Positions 50,776-59,584 of a stretch of 64,000 nt of DNA are shown here, one piece after another. The position numbers and the translations under genes were made by a program. The notes under the pieces were generated by a model. It was not told the DNA's origin and did no database searches. It saw nothing but the letters and a program-made list of their open reading frames with translations. Position 1 is the stretch's first letter. The number at the start of each line of letters is the position of its first letter. The stretch covers positions 1 through 64,000 of the forward strand of contig CAYVRP010000001.1 of assembly GCA_964454025.1 (NCBI GenBank). The letters are read 5' to 3'. The stretch is from JAFGBI01 sp964454025. GTDB taxonomy: Bacteria; Myxococcota_A; Polyangia; Polyangiales; Polyangiaceae.

Positions 50776-52830
50776 TCAGCGGCGGCGAAGCGCGCGCGGT
50801 TCACCGGGGGCGCGCTGCTCGACGAGATCCACGCGCGGCAGGCGACGCGCGATCGTCAGGATCTCGACCCAGACCACCCACAGGATCGCGAGCAGCAGCC
50901 CCGCTCCCATGCCCATCGCGGCCCGCAGGGCCAGCGTGCGCCGGATTGCGCCCCCGACCGTGTGCGGCGGCGCCACGATGTCGTAGCGAGCCCGGGCCGT
51001 GGCGCGGCCGCTCTCGAGCTGCGTCTCGGCCTGTCGCAGCCGCTCGAGCAGCCGCCCGTGGAGCGCCCGGTCCGTCTCCAGGCCGCGTGTGAGCCGCCCG
51101 AGCTCCGCCTCCACCCCGGGCAGCTTGCGCAGGGCCTCGTCCGCCCACCCGAGCTGTCCGCCGACCGCCGCCTGCTCCTGCTGCGCGCTGGCCAGTGCGA
51201 CCTCGAGCTCGGCGACCTGATCCTTGAGGCGTGTGTACTCGGGGTTCGACACTCGGTCGAGATCGGTCGGCGACGCCCGCGTCGTCTCCTCCACTTGTCG
51301 CTGCAGGTTCTCGGTCTCCGCCAGCGCCTGCCGGATCTCGGGGTGTTCCGCCCCGAGGCCGCGCGCACGCAGCTCGGCCAGCCGCCGGTTGGCGGCCGCC
51401 AGGGCCTCCTGGTAGGGGCTCGCCTCGCGCACCTTCGCCTCGATCAGGGGGCTCTCCCGCGCCAGCCGCTGCCGCGCCAGCGCGAGCTCGCCGCGCAGGC
51501 GCGCGACGTTGGCGCTGAGCTCGCCGGCCCGGCTCTCCATGCTCGCGGCGGCCGCGACCCGGTTGGTCGCGAACTCCGGCAGGTGCTCGAGGTTCTTCTC
51601 GCGGAAGCGGCGGAGCTCCGCCTCGCCGCGCTCGAGCCGGGCCTCGGTTTCCTGGACCCGGGTGTTGAGCAGATCGACCTCGGCCTGGTAGACCCGGAGG
51701 GTCTTCTCGATTTCCCGCGACAGATAGAGCTCGAGGTGTGTGCGCAGGAACCGCAGGGCCCAGTCGCCGTCGCGGTCGGTGATGGAGCCGACGAACAGGG
51801 TTTCGCTCGCCTGAGTGAAGGAGAGCGCCTCGGAGACGTCCCTCACGCGGTATTCGCTGGGGTTGGGCTCACCGAGCTCGGCCAGGGTCGCGCGCACGAG
51901 GCGTCCCTCCGCGAAAGTGGTCGCGGCGTCACGGAAGAACTCGGGCTCGGCGCCTCGGTGCGCCACGCGCTCGCGCTCGAGCGGGTTCTCCGGGGGGGTC
52001 GTGTCGAGGGACACCGTGCACTCGGCGCGGTTCGGGGGCGGGAAGACCCCCACGGAGAGGATGCCGAACACGCCAGCGACCGCGGGGGCGCCGATCAGGA
52101 TCCGCCAGTGTCGCCGGACGTAGGCGAGCGCGACCAGCACCTTCTGGATCTGCTCTTCGAGGGGCGGGGCGCGGTCCTCGTCCCGGGCGAGGGCGAGCGT
52201 CGAGTCGCCGCCGTGCGGGTACAAGGGGGCGGGGCCGATCGGCAGGGGGGCGAGCGCCAGCTCTCGAGGCCACCGCTCGAGCGGGACGGTGTCGTGGTTC
52301 GGCGCGCCGCTGCCGAGGCGAAACAGGAGCACGACGTTCACCACCTCCACGCGGTCTCCGTGGCGCAGCGGGGTCGCGCCGGAGATCGGGATCCCGTTCA
52401 CGGAGGTCCCGTTCGAGCTCCCGAGGTCGGTGATGAAGTAGCGCGTGCCGACCCGCTCGATGAGGGCGTGACGCTGGGAAACCGACGGTTCTTCGAGGCG
52501 GATCTGGGCGGACGGGGCGCGGCCGATGAGCACCGCGCCGCCGCGGAAGCCGTAGACGCGACCGGCGTCGCGACCCCGCAGCACGACGACGGCTGCCTCG
52601 ATCGGCTCGGTGTCCACGGGCGGCGCCGCCGAGCGCGCCAGGGCGCGATCGAGCGCCGCCTCGAGATCCTCGTCTCCGGCCCGGGGCGGGGGATCCATCC
52701 CGGCCAGCGCGGCGTCGAGCTCGACCTCGGCGGTGGACACCTCGACGGCAGGCGTGTCGTCCTTGGCCTCTCGGGTCGCCGGTCCCGGCGCGCTCGGTCC
52801 AGGACTCGGCGGGCGAGCGGGATCGTTCAT
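50776..52830 (-). CDS. FHA-Wzz fusion (polysaccharide co-polymerase with phospho-Thr reader)
   Basis: The predicted protein has 684 residues from ATG 52830 (GAGAAGG about 8 nt upstream), overlapping the kinase stop in ATGA. Residues 80-172 are a clean FHA domain: LIGRAPSAQI, SVSQRHALIER and DLGSSNGTSVNG. After a linker, a first membrane segment lies at about 243-263 and a second at about 632-656. Between them is a large periplasmic part with long coiled coil (about 390-600), the build of Wzz/PCP chain-length regulators. The C-terminal end is short and basic, without a tyrosine-kinase domain. The cytoplasmic FHA suggests chain length or export is controlled by Thr phosphorylation, probably by the kinase encoded just upstream in the same transcript. 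Confidence 0.9.
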   Translation of the reverse strand: MNDPARPPSPGPSAPGPATREAKDDTPAVEVSTAEVELDAALAGMDPPPRAGDEDLEAALDRALARSAAPPVDTEPIEAAVVVLRGRDAGRVYGFRGGAVLIGRAPSAQIRLEEPSVSQRHALIERVGTRYFITDLGSSNGTSVNGIPISGATPLRHGDRVEVVNVVLLFRLGSGAPNHDTVPLERWPRELALAPLPIGPAPLYPHGGDSTLALARDEDRAPPLEEQIQKVLVALAYVRRHWRILIGAPAVAGVFGILSVGVFPPPNRAECTVSLDTTPPENPLERERVAHRGAEPEFFRDAATTFAEGRLVRATLAELGEPNPSEYRVRDVSEALSFTQASETLFVGSITDRDGDWALRFLRTHLELYLSREIEKTLRVYQAEVDLLNTRVQETEARLERGEAELRRFREKNLEHLPEFATNRVAAAASMESRAGELSANVARLRGELALARQRLARESPLIEAKVREASPYQEALAAANRRLAELRARGLGAEHPEIRQALAETENLQRQVEETTRASPTDLDRVSNPEYTRLKDQVAELEVALASAQQEQAAVGGQLGWADEALRKLPGVEAELGRLTRGLETDRALHGRLLERLRQAETQLESGRATARARYDIVAPPHTVGGAIRRTLALRAAMGMGAGLLLAILWVVWVEILTIARRLPRVDLVEQRAPGEPRALRRR

Positions 52831-55313
52831 GGGTTCGCCTTCTCGGGGGCGGGGCGGGAGCTCTGGAGCGTGCCCACGTCGGTCGGCCGGTTTTTTGGGG
52901 AGATCGGGGAGCCGGGCGCCGCCGACGCCGCCTCGCCGGGGAGCGATTGCAGCACGTCGTCGTCCACCTCCAACCGGGCACCAGGCGCGCCCAGATCCGT
53001 GGGTATCGGCCCGTAGGAGCGCCGCGCCACGTCCAGCTTGAACCACCTCGCGACCATGTCCGGTCGGAGAATACTGATCCCGATAGCGGCCAAGGCAAGC
53101 AGGATGGAAACGACGACGACCGCGTTGCGCGTTCGGCTGGACGTCGTCCCTTCCGTCTCGACGCCGCGCGGTGGGCGCTCCGTCGAGGGCAAGGTCCCTT
53201 CCCCGGCATCCGAACCGTCGGTGTCCGGGGGCGCCGCGCTGCCGGGTGCCGTCCCCTCAGCGACGCGCGCGTCCTCGCGCGCCGCGACCTCACCGACGTC
53301 GGCGGCCTCCCGAGCTCTGACCGGAGGGGGGGCCACCGACAGGGTGCGGGGCAGCGCGGGCGCGGATGAGCTCGCCGGGGTGCCGCGGGCGGCGTCGAGG
53401 ATGGCGAGGCGGCGCTGCTCCAGCTCGCGCCGGAAGTGCTCGCGCACCCAGCGTGACACGTCCGACCTGCCAGCGATGAGCTGGTGACGCGCGGCGGTCC
53501 GCCGGAGCTCGTCCGCCATCGCCTGGGCGCTCGGCAAGCGCCGATCGGGGTCCCGCTCGAGCGCCGCCAAGCAGATCGCGTCGAAGCAGGCCGGCGGGCG
53601 CAGGCCGACCGTGCTCGGGGGGGGCACGCGGCAGGCGCGGACGTTCTCGAGGGTTTCCTCGGCCGAGGCCCCGTGGAACAGGTCGTGGCCCGTGAGCGCG
53701 CTCCAGAGCACCACCCCCATCGAGAAGACGTCGGCCTGGGGCGTGCTCGCCCGCCCGAGCGCGCGCTCGGGCGCGACGTACCCCGCGCGGCTCAGCAGCG
53801 GCTCCCAAGGGTCTTCGCTGGCGCCGAGTCGGCCGAGTCGGCTCACGCCGAAGTCGGAGATGCGCGCCGCTCCATCGACGCCGACGAGGACGTTCTCCGG
53901 CGATACGTCCCCGTGCACCAGGCCGAGGGGCCGCCCATCGTCGTCGGTGAGCGCGTGCGCGGCGGCGAGGCCTTCGAGCGCGTCGATGACGATGGCCGCG
54001 ACGAGCGCGGGCGGGCGCGCGCCGAGGTTGCGTTGGAGCAACGTCGCCAGGCTGCAGCCCTCCACGTACTCGAGGACGAGGTAGGGCTGACGGGCGTGGA
54101 TGGCGGCGTCTACCACCGCGACCGCGTTCGGGTGATGGAGGCGGGAGGCGACGTAGGCCTCGCGCAGGAACGCGCGCTCGATGGCGGGATCGGCCCCGAT
54201 CCGGGGACGCAGGACCTTGAGCGCGAACAGCCGGCGGAAGCCGGCCTCCCCGGTCACGCGGCAGAGGTAGACGGTGCCCATCCCTCCTCGCCCGAGCCGG
54301 CACAGGACCTCGTAGCGCCCGACGAAGCGGGCGTCGCTCGCGTGGGCCTCCGGGACCAGGAGCGGAGCCGGCGCGGCGGCTGCCGGGGCGGGCGGCGCCG
54401 GGGGGGTGGGGATCTGAGCCCCGGTCTGCACCCAGGTCCCGTCACGCCGGGTCATCGCCATGCGATCCAGGTTGCGCGGCTGCGGTGTGGGGCTCACTGG
54501 TGGCGTCGTCGAGCGAGGCCGTCGGCTCGAGTCCCGTCGGCGATCGGGCGGCGGCGGGGTGGAGGGGGTGCGCACGGCGATGACCTCGACGGTGCCCGGG
54601 CGCGACGAGTAGCGAGTTGTCGCCACGGGGACCTCCGGCTCCACCTCGGGGACGGGGTTGCCCAAACGGGTCACCAGCTCGGGCTCGAAGCGCGGCAGGG
54701 GAGGCGGTCGCGGGATCGCCCTGGCTGGGTCCCGGAGCAGCGGCTCCTCCAGGGGCGGGAGCTGGTTCCGGGCGGGGAGGGCGCGGATGTAGCCGGCGTC
54801 GATCAGCTCCACGATCTCGCGCAACACCTCCACCGCGTCGCGCCCGGTGGCGTCGATGACGTCGGTCACCGTGCGCTCGCCGTTGCAAAGCTCGATGATC
54901 GCCCGCCTCGCGGGGAGCAGTCGCTCCTCGGCGCCGACGGCGTCCGTGCGCCAGAGCCGCGCCTGGAGCCCCGGGGTCAGGTCGACCAGCCGGCTCCACT
55001 CGGCGGCACGGGCGACCTGGCGTTGGAGCGCCTGCCTGACGCTGGCGTCGATCCGCCGCGGGCGCGTGCCGGCGTCCAGGAGGACCTCGAAGCGCCCCTC
55101 CTCGGCTGCCATCAGCCGCCCGAGCGCCGCCTCGCCGGTGATCCCCCCGATCTCCGCGTCGGCCAGCGCGCCGGCGGTGAACCAGACGTGCCCGACGCCG
55201 AGCTCGGTGAAGAGGCGCACCTCGGCGTTCGCCCCCCCCTGCTCTACGGAGGCGAGGAGGTTGGCGAGCGAGGTCGCTCCGAACTCCCCTCGCATCGTGA
55301 CTCGTCCTGACAT
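52827..55313 (-). CDS. Membrane Ser/Thr kinase with N-terminal DUF4388/PATAN-like region
   Basis: The predicted protein has 828 residues from ATG 55313 (MSGRVTMRGEF; ATG 55295 with AGGACG upstream is an alternative). The N-terminal 180 residues match the DUF4388/PATAN-type region common in myxobacterial signalling (GEFGATSLANLLASVEQ, GHVWFTAGALADAEIG). A Pro-rich linker follows. The kinase domain (about 334-600) has GRGGMG, Lys366 in ALKVL, HGDVSPENVLV (467-469: HRD is HGD, so a non-RD kinase), DFGVS (Asp487) and APE. One membrane segment lies near 735-755, then a tail of about 70 residues. It is coupled by ATGA to the FHA-Wzz gene, its likely effector. Confidence 0.93.
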   Translation of the reverse strand: MSGRVTMRGEFGATSLANLLASVEQGGANAEVRLFTELGVGHVWFTAGALADAEIGGITGEAALGRLMAAEEGRFEVLLDAGTRPRRIDASVRQALQRQVARAAEWSRLVDLTPGLQARLWRTDAVGAEERLLPARRAIIELCNGERTVTDVIDATGRDAVEVLREIVELIDAGYIRALPARNQLPPLEEPLLRDPARAIPRPPPLPRFEPELVTRLGNPVPEVEPEVPVATTRYSSRPGTVEVIAVRTPSTPPPPDRRRDSSRRPRSTTPPVSPTPQPRNLDRMAMTRRDGTWVQTGAQIPTPPAPPAPAAAAPAPLLVPEAHASDARFVGRYEVLCRLGRGGMGTVYLCRVTGEAGFRRLFALKVLRPRIGADPAIERAFLREAYVASRLHHPNAVAVVDAAIHARQPYLVLEYVEGCSLATLLQRNLGARPPALVAAIVIDALEGLAAAHALTDDDGRPLGLVHGDVSPENVLVGVDGAARISDFGVSRLGRLGASEDPWEPLLSRAGYVAPERALGRASTPQADVFSMGVVLWSALTGHDLFHGASAEETLENVRACRVPPPSTVGLRPPACFDAICLAALERDPDRRLPSAQAMADELRRTAARHQLIAGRSDVSRWVREHFRRELEQRRLAILDAARGTPASSSAPALPRTLSVAPPPVRAREAADVGEVAAREDARVAEGTAPGSAAPPDTDGSDAGEGTLPSTERPPRGVETEGTTSSRTRNAVVVVSILLALAAIGISILRPDMVARWFKLDVARRSYGPIPTDLGAPGARLEVDDDVLQSLPGEAASAAPGSPISPKNRPTDVGTLQSSRPAPEKANP

Positions 55314-55544
55314 CTCGCGGATCTCGCGCTCTGGCTCCGCCGTCCGTCGGAACGTCGCCGTCAGTGAGGATACGCGGGCGGGGTGCCACCGCAAGCAGTG
55401 GCGCTGCGACGGCGGGCGGGCGATCCGACGACCGCGATGCGAGCGACCGGCGGCGCGGCCGTTCCGCCGGTGGCCTCGCCGGCGGCGGGCGTCGGCCCGG
55501 GGCGCCCCGCAGGACGCGGATCGGCGCGCGCCGTCACTCCCGGC

Positions 55545-56399
55545 TCACGGCGCCTCGGGAGCGCTTTGCCTGCGGAGCTTGCGCGCCCCGACGTCGAAGT
55601 GCAGGCGGAGCAAACGGCTGAGGTGCTGCTCGCTGCGCAGGCCGACCTGCCGCGCGATCAGGCGCATCGGCATCGACGTCCCGCGGATGAGCTCCAGCGC
55701 CTGCTCGATGCGCACCGCACGGACGGCGTGCATCGGTGACATGCCGGTGACCTCACGGTACTTGCGGCACAGGTGATAGCGGCCCATCCCCAGGTGGCGT
55801 GCGAGCTGTTCGAGCGTCAACGGTCGGTCGAGGTGCTCGAGCACGAAGGAGCGGAGGCGCTTCTCCAGAGCGCCCGTCTCGTCGGTGGCGAGCCGCTGCC
55901 ATTCCCGGACCATCAGCTCGAGCAGCGCGCTCCGGTAGGCGTCGGCGCCGGGGAAGGACGTCTGCCGCTCCATCTGCAGCCACTGCGCCAGCTCCCGCAG
56001 CCGCCCGGCGGCGTCGTGGATCGGGTTCCGCGCCTCCGGGGCGGCGCCGTTCCAGCTCGCGCCGAGGACCACCACCTGCGCCCCGGCGGGCGCCGTGAGC
56101 GCGTCCGCGATCAATTCGGGCGGGATCCAGATCGCGTCGGTGGCGTCGAGCCGCGTCGCCACGCCGCCGACCGAGAGCGTCACGGTGGCATGCAGGACGA
56201 AGAGGAGACGGTGGCGCGTCGCGTCGGCCAGCACCCGGCTCGCGTCGGCGGGGTTGGACGACACGGTGACGGTGACCGTCTCCGTCGCCGCCGGGGGGAC
56301 CGAGGAGAACGCGGGCGTGGGCGGTGGCCGCAGCAGCTCCCGCACATCGCTCACCGACGCCGGAGTCGACGCGAGGGGGTCGCGAGGTGCGGGGTACAT
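55545..56399 (-). CDS. AraC-family transcription regulator
   Basis: The predicted protein has 284 residues. ATG 56399 follows AGGAG by about 6 nt. Residues 40-170 form a cupin-like sensing domain (LLFVLHATVTLSVGGVATRL, IWIPPELIADAL). Residues 180-280 hold the two helix-turn-helix units: LTLEQLARHLGMGRYHLCRKYREVTGMSP and MRLIARQVGLRSEQHLSRLLR-type. It likely senses a small ligand. Targets are unknown; the neighbours are not obviously a regulon. Confidence 0.92.
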   Translation of the reverse strand: MYPAPRDPLASTPASVSDVRELLRPPPTPAFSSVPPAATETVTVTVSSNPADASRVLADATRHRLLFVLHATVTLSVGGVATRLDATDAIWIPPELIADALTAPAGAQVVVLGASWNGAAPEARNPIHDAAGRLRELAQWLQMERQTSFPGADAYRSALLELMVREWQRLATDETGALEKRLRSFVLEHLDRPLTLEQLARHLGMGRYHLCRKYREVTGMSPMHAVRAVRIEQALELIRGTSMPMRLIARQVGLRSEQHLSRLLRLHFDVGARKLRRQSAPEAP

Positions 56400-56656
56400 C
56401 GGAGCTCCTGCTGCGGCCGAAGCCCGGGCGCGGGTCGACAGAGGTCCGACCGGCGTCGAGGAGCCGGCGCTGCAGTCTTCATCGCGCGGGTCCCAGATCG
56501 ACGCAAGGCGTTTCTCGTCTCGGGAAGATTCCGAAATCCCTCTACGAGGTCGGGGCGCCTTCCGCCGGCGCCAGCGCACGCGGAGCGCGCCCTGCCTGCC
56601 GCGCTGGGGCAGGGGGGCACCGCTCGCGGTGCGGTCGTGGCACGTGGAGGGTCGGG

Positions 56657-56857
56657 ATGACCAAGAAGGCGCAGGAACCACCGGCGGGGACGCGGACAGT
56701 GGAGCCGGTGTTCGCCGGGGCGGCGCCGGTTTCTCGGGACCTGACCCGGATCGTCCTCGGCGGCAGGGCCGAAACCGTCCTGGCGGCGGTCCACGCTCCG
56801 GCGGCGCCGCCGCGCCGAGTCGTCCTCGAGCGACCAGCGCACTCCCTGCTCGAGTAG
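56657..56857 (+). CDS. Possible small protein
   Basis: A 66-residue frame from ATG 56657 has a good GGAGGG site 5 nt upstream and starts MTKKAQEPPAGTRTVEP. It contains no recognised domain and is Ala/Arg/Pro-rich. A real small gene or a chance frame; I give it low weight. Confidence 0.3.
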   Translation: MTKKAQEPPAGTRTVEPVFAGAAPVSRDLTRIVLGGRAETVLAAVHAPAAPPRRVVLERPAHSLLE

Positions 56858-56918
56858 GCGCCTGCGGCCGCGCGCCTTCGCCCCGAGGACAAGGATCCTG
56901 TCCTGGCCGTCCTCCCGC

Positions 56919-57560
56919 ATGTCGTTGGCCTTCGGGGGCGGGGCTCTACCAGGGGCGCCCCTCGGTCGCCCTCGAACTCGCCGAGGGGTGACACTCGGAG
57001 TCCGGCTCACGGCCGCCCTCGCCGGCGTCGAGCTCCAGCTCGAGGTCGTCGCTACGCTGGTCGCGAACGTCGCCGAGGGCCCGGCTCAGGCGCACCGGGC
57101 GACCGCGGACGGGGCCCCGCTACCGGCAGTGCACCGCGAAGTCTTCCGCCGGAACGTCGTCGTGCGTCCCGACGGTCGGGTCAAGCCTCTCGACTTCGGG
57201 CTCGCCGCCGCTTGGGCACGGCCGCCGCCACCCCGGGCGTTCGTCGGCACGCCGGCCTGCGCCGCGCCGGAGCGGGAGCGCGGTTTCGAGGGCGACGGCC
57301 GCGTAGACGTCTTGGCGTTCGGCGTGCTCGGGCATGAGCTCGCCACCGGATGGCGCCGCTTCCGGCGGCCGGGCGCCGCGGCGACCTCGCCCGCCGTGCT
57401 CGAGAGCCCCCCCGCGGCCGCGGCCTCGGCGCGCGGATTTCCCCGCCGACCTCGACGCGGCGGGGACGCAGGCGCTGGAGCGCGCACCGATTCGCCGCCG
57501 CCCCCGCACCCGCGCCCGCGCACGGAGCCTGGGCACCTGGCGGGGCGCGGGCGTATCCGC
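56919..57560 (+). pseudogene. Ser/Thr kinase relic
   Basis: One frame reads as the C-terminal lobe of a eukaryotic-type kinase: EVVATLVANVAEGPAQAHRA (helix E), HREVFRRNVVVRPDGRVKPLDFGLA (HRD and DFG equivalents, with Asp changed to Glu in HRE), GTPACAAPERE and DVLAFGVLGHELATGWRRFRR. The N-lobe, with its Gly loop and Lys, is missing. After about 57400 the frame changes: the typical last kinase helix (DFPADLDAAGTQALERAP) is in another frame. I read it as a decayed copy of a kinase. A translated fragment cannot be excluded. Confidence 0.6.
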
Positions 57561-57719
57561 GGGTGGTGGCGCTCGCGGCACGGGTCCGCGCCGCGAGCGC
57601 GGCGAGCCCGCAGGCGGAGCTTGACGGCGGGGTGCGTGCGTGAAAGAGGCATTGCCCGTCTCGGCCGCGGGCCGCGCTCGAACCGGGCGCGCCGGCCGGG
57701 CGAAGGAGTCCATCTTCGC

Positions 57720-59357
57720 ATGTCCAAGCTGACCGAGTCCCCGGCGTGGAAGGCGCTTGCGGCCCACCGCGCCGAGATCGCCGACACCCATATGCGCGCG
57801 CTGTTCGCGGCGGATCCGCAGCGGTTCGCCAAGTTCTCGCTCACCCTCGACGACGTGCTCTTCGACTTCTCCAAGAACCGGATCACCGAGCGCACCCTGG
57901 AGCTGCTCATCGCGCTGGCGGAGCAGGCGGAGCTGCCGCGCAAGATCGCCGCCATGTTCGCGGGCGAGCGGATCAACCTGACGGAGGGGCGTGCCGTCCT
58001 GCACACGGCGCTCCGCAACCGCTCGAACCGCCCCGTCCTCGTCGACGGCCGGGACGTGATGCCCGATGTGAACCGCGTGCTCGCGCAGATGCGCGAGCTC
58101 AGCGAGGCGGTCCGCAGCGGGGCGTGGAAGGGCCACACGGGCCAGGCGATCACCGATATCGTCAACATCGGCATCGGCGGCTCGGACCTCGGCCCGGTCA
58201 TGGTCACCGAGGCGCTCCGCCCCTACTGGATGCCGGGGCTGAGGGTCCATTTCGTCTCCAACGTCGACGGGACCCACCTGGCCGAGACGTTGAAGCGCAT
58301 CGAGCCCGAGACTTCGCTCTTCATGATCGCGTCGAAGACCTTCACGACGCAGGAAACCATGATGAACGCGGAGAGCGCCAAGGCCTGGCTGCTCTCGAAG
58401 CTGCGCGATCCAGCCGCGGTCGCCAGGCACTTCGTGGCCCTCTCCACCAACGCCCAGGGGGTGGCTGCGTTCGGCATCGACCCCCGGAACATGTTCGAGT
58501 TCTGGGACTGGGTCGGCGGTCGCTACTCCCTGTGGAGCGCCATCGGTCTCCCCATCGCCTGCGTCATCGGGATGGATGCCTTTGAGCAGCTGCTGGCCGG
58601 TGCTCACGACGTGGACGAGCACTTCCGGACCGCCCCCCTCGCCCGCAACATCCCCGTGATCATGGGCCTGCTGGGGGTCTGGTACGGTGGCTTCTTCGAC
58701 GCGCACGCGCACGCCATCCTCCCCTACGACCAGTATCTCAGCCGCTTCGCCGCCTATTTCCAGCAGGGCGACATGGAGAGCAACGGGAAGTCGGTCGACC
58801 AGCAGAACCAGCCGGTCGACTACCACACGGGGCCGGTGATCTTCGGCGAGCCGGGGACCAACGGGCAGCACGCCTTCTATCAGCTCATACACCAGGGCAC
58901 GCGCCTCATCCCCTGCGATTTTCTGGCGCCGATTCACACCCACAATCCCCTGGGCAAGCACCACACCGTGCTCCTTGCCAACTTCTTCGCCCAGACCGAG
59001 GCGCTCATGCGCGGCAAGACCCGCGAGGAGGTCGAGGCGGAGCTGGATCCGAGCCTCAGCGCCGAGCGGAGGGCCCAGCTCGTCGCCCATAAGCAGTTCC
59101 CGGGGAATCGTCCCACCAACAGCTTCCTCTTCCAGAAGCTCGACCCGAGGACGCTCGGGCGGCTGGTGGCCCTCTACGAGCACAAGATCTTCGTGCAGGG
59201 CATGATCTGGAACATCCTGTCCTTCGACCAGTGGGGCGTCGAGCTCGGCAAGCAGCTCGCCAAGGTGATCCAGCCCGAGCTGGAATCGCCGGGCGAGGTC
59301 ACCACCCACGACTGCTCCACCAACGCGCTCATCAACTACTACAAGGCGCGACGCTGA
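57720..59357 (+). CDS. pgi: Glucose-6-phosphate isomerase
   Basis: The predicted protein has 545 residues. ATG 57720 (MSKLTESPAWKALAAH) has AAGGAG 11 nt upstream. Signature segments are DIVNIGIGGSDLGP, SKTFTTQETM, WVGGRYSLWSAIG, FGEPGTNGQHAFYQLIHQG with the catalytic region, and QWGVELGKQLAKVI. It interconverts glucose-6-phosphate and fructose-6-phosphate and provides the precursor pool for the polysaccharide genes nearby. Full length and intact. It is a standalone gene. Confidence 0.97.
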   Translation: MSKLTESPAWKALAAHRAEIADTHMRALFAADPQRFAKFSLTLDDVLFDFSKNRITERTLELLIALAEQAELPRKIAAMFAGERINLTEGRAVLHTALRNRSNRPVLVDGRDVMPDVNRVLAQMRELSEAVRSGAWKGHTGQAITDIVNIGIGGSDLGPVMVTEALRPYWMPGLRVHFVSNVDGTHLAETLKRIEPETSLFMIASKTFTTQETMMNAESAKAWLLSKLRDPAAVARHFVALSTNAQGVAAFGIDPRNMFEFWDWVGGRYSLWSAIGLPIACVIGMDAFEQLLAGAHDVDEHFRTAPLARNIPVIMGLLGVWYGGFFDAHAHAILPYDQYLSRFAAYFQQGDMESNGKSVDQQNQPVDYHTGPVIFGEPGTNGQHAFYQLIHQGTRLIPCDFLAPIHTHNPLGKHHTVLLANFFAQTEALMRGKTREEVEAELDPSLSAERRAQLVAHKQFPGNRPTNSFLFQKLDPRTLGRLVALYEHKIFVQGMIWNILSFDQWGVELGKQLAKVIQPELESPGEVTTHDCSTNALINYYKARR

Positions 59358-59584
59358 CCGAGTGACCACCGGCGGCCGCGGCCGCCGCCGGTGCGGCGGC
59401 GGCCGCACGTGGGGAGCGCGGCGGCGTCAGCCCCCCGGCGGCGGCGACGCCGGCGCGCCCTCAGTCGCGGGGCCGTCCGGGTTCGAGACGAGGTTGCGGT
59501 GCGCCAGGATTCGTGATTCGACTGCGAGCGCAAGTCGTCGCGGCCGCGACCGCACGAGCGGAGCGGCCCGCTACGGGCACTCGC

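Noticed and set aside
57086..59408. Long minus-strand frames opposite pgi
   Set aside because: pgi on the plus strand is a clear full-length enzyme; the antisense frames have no recognisable domain.
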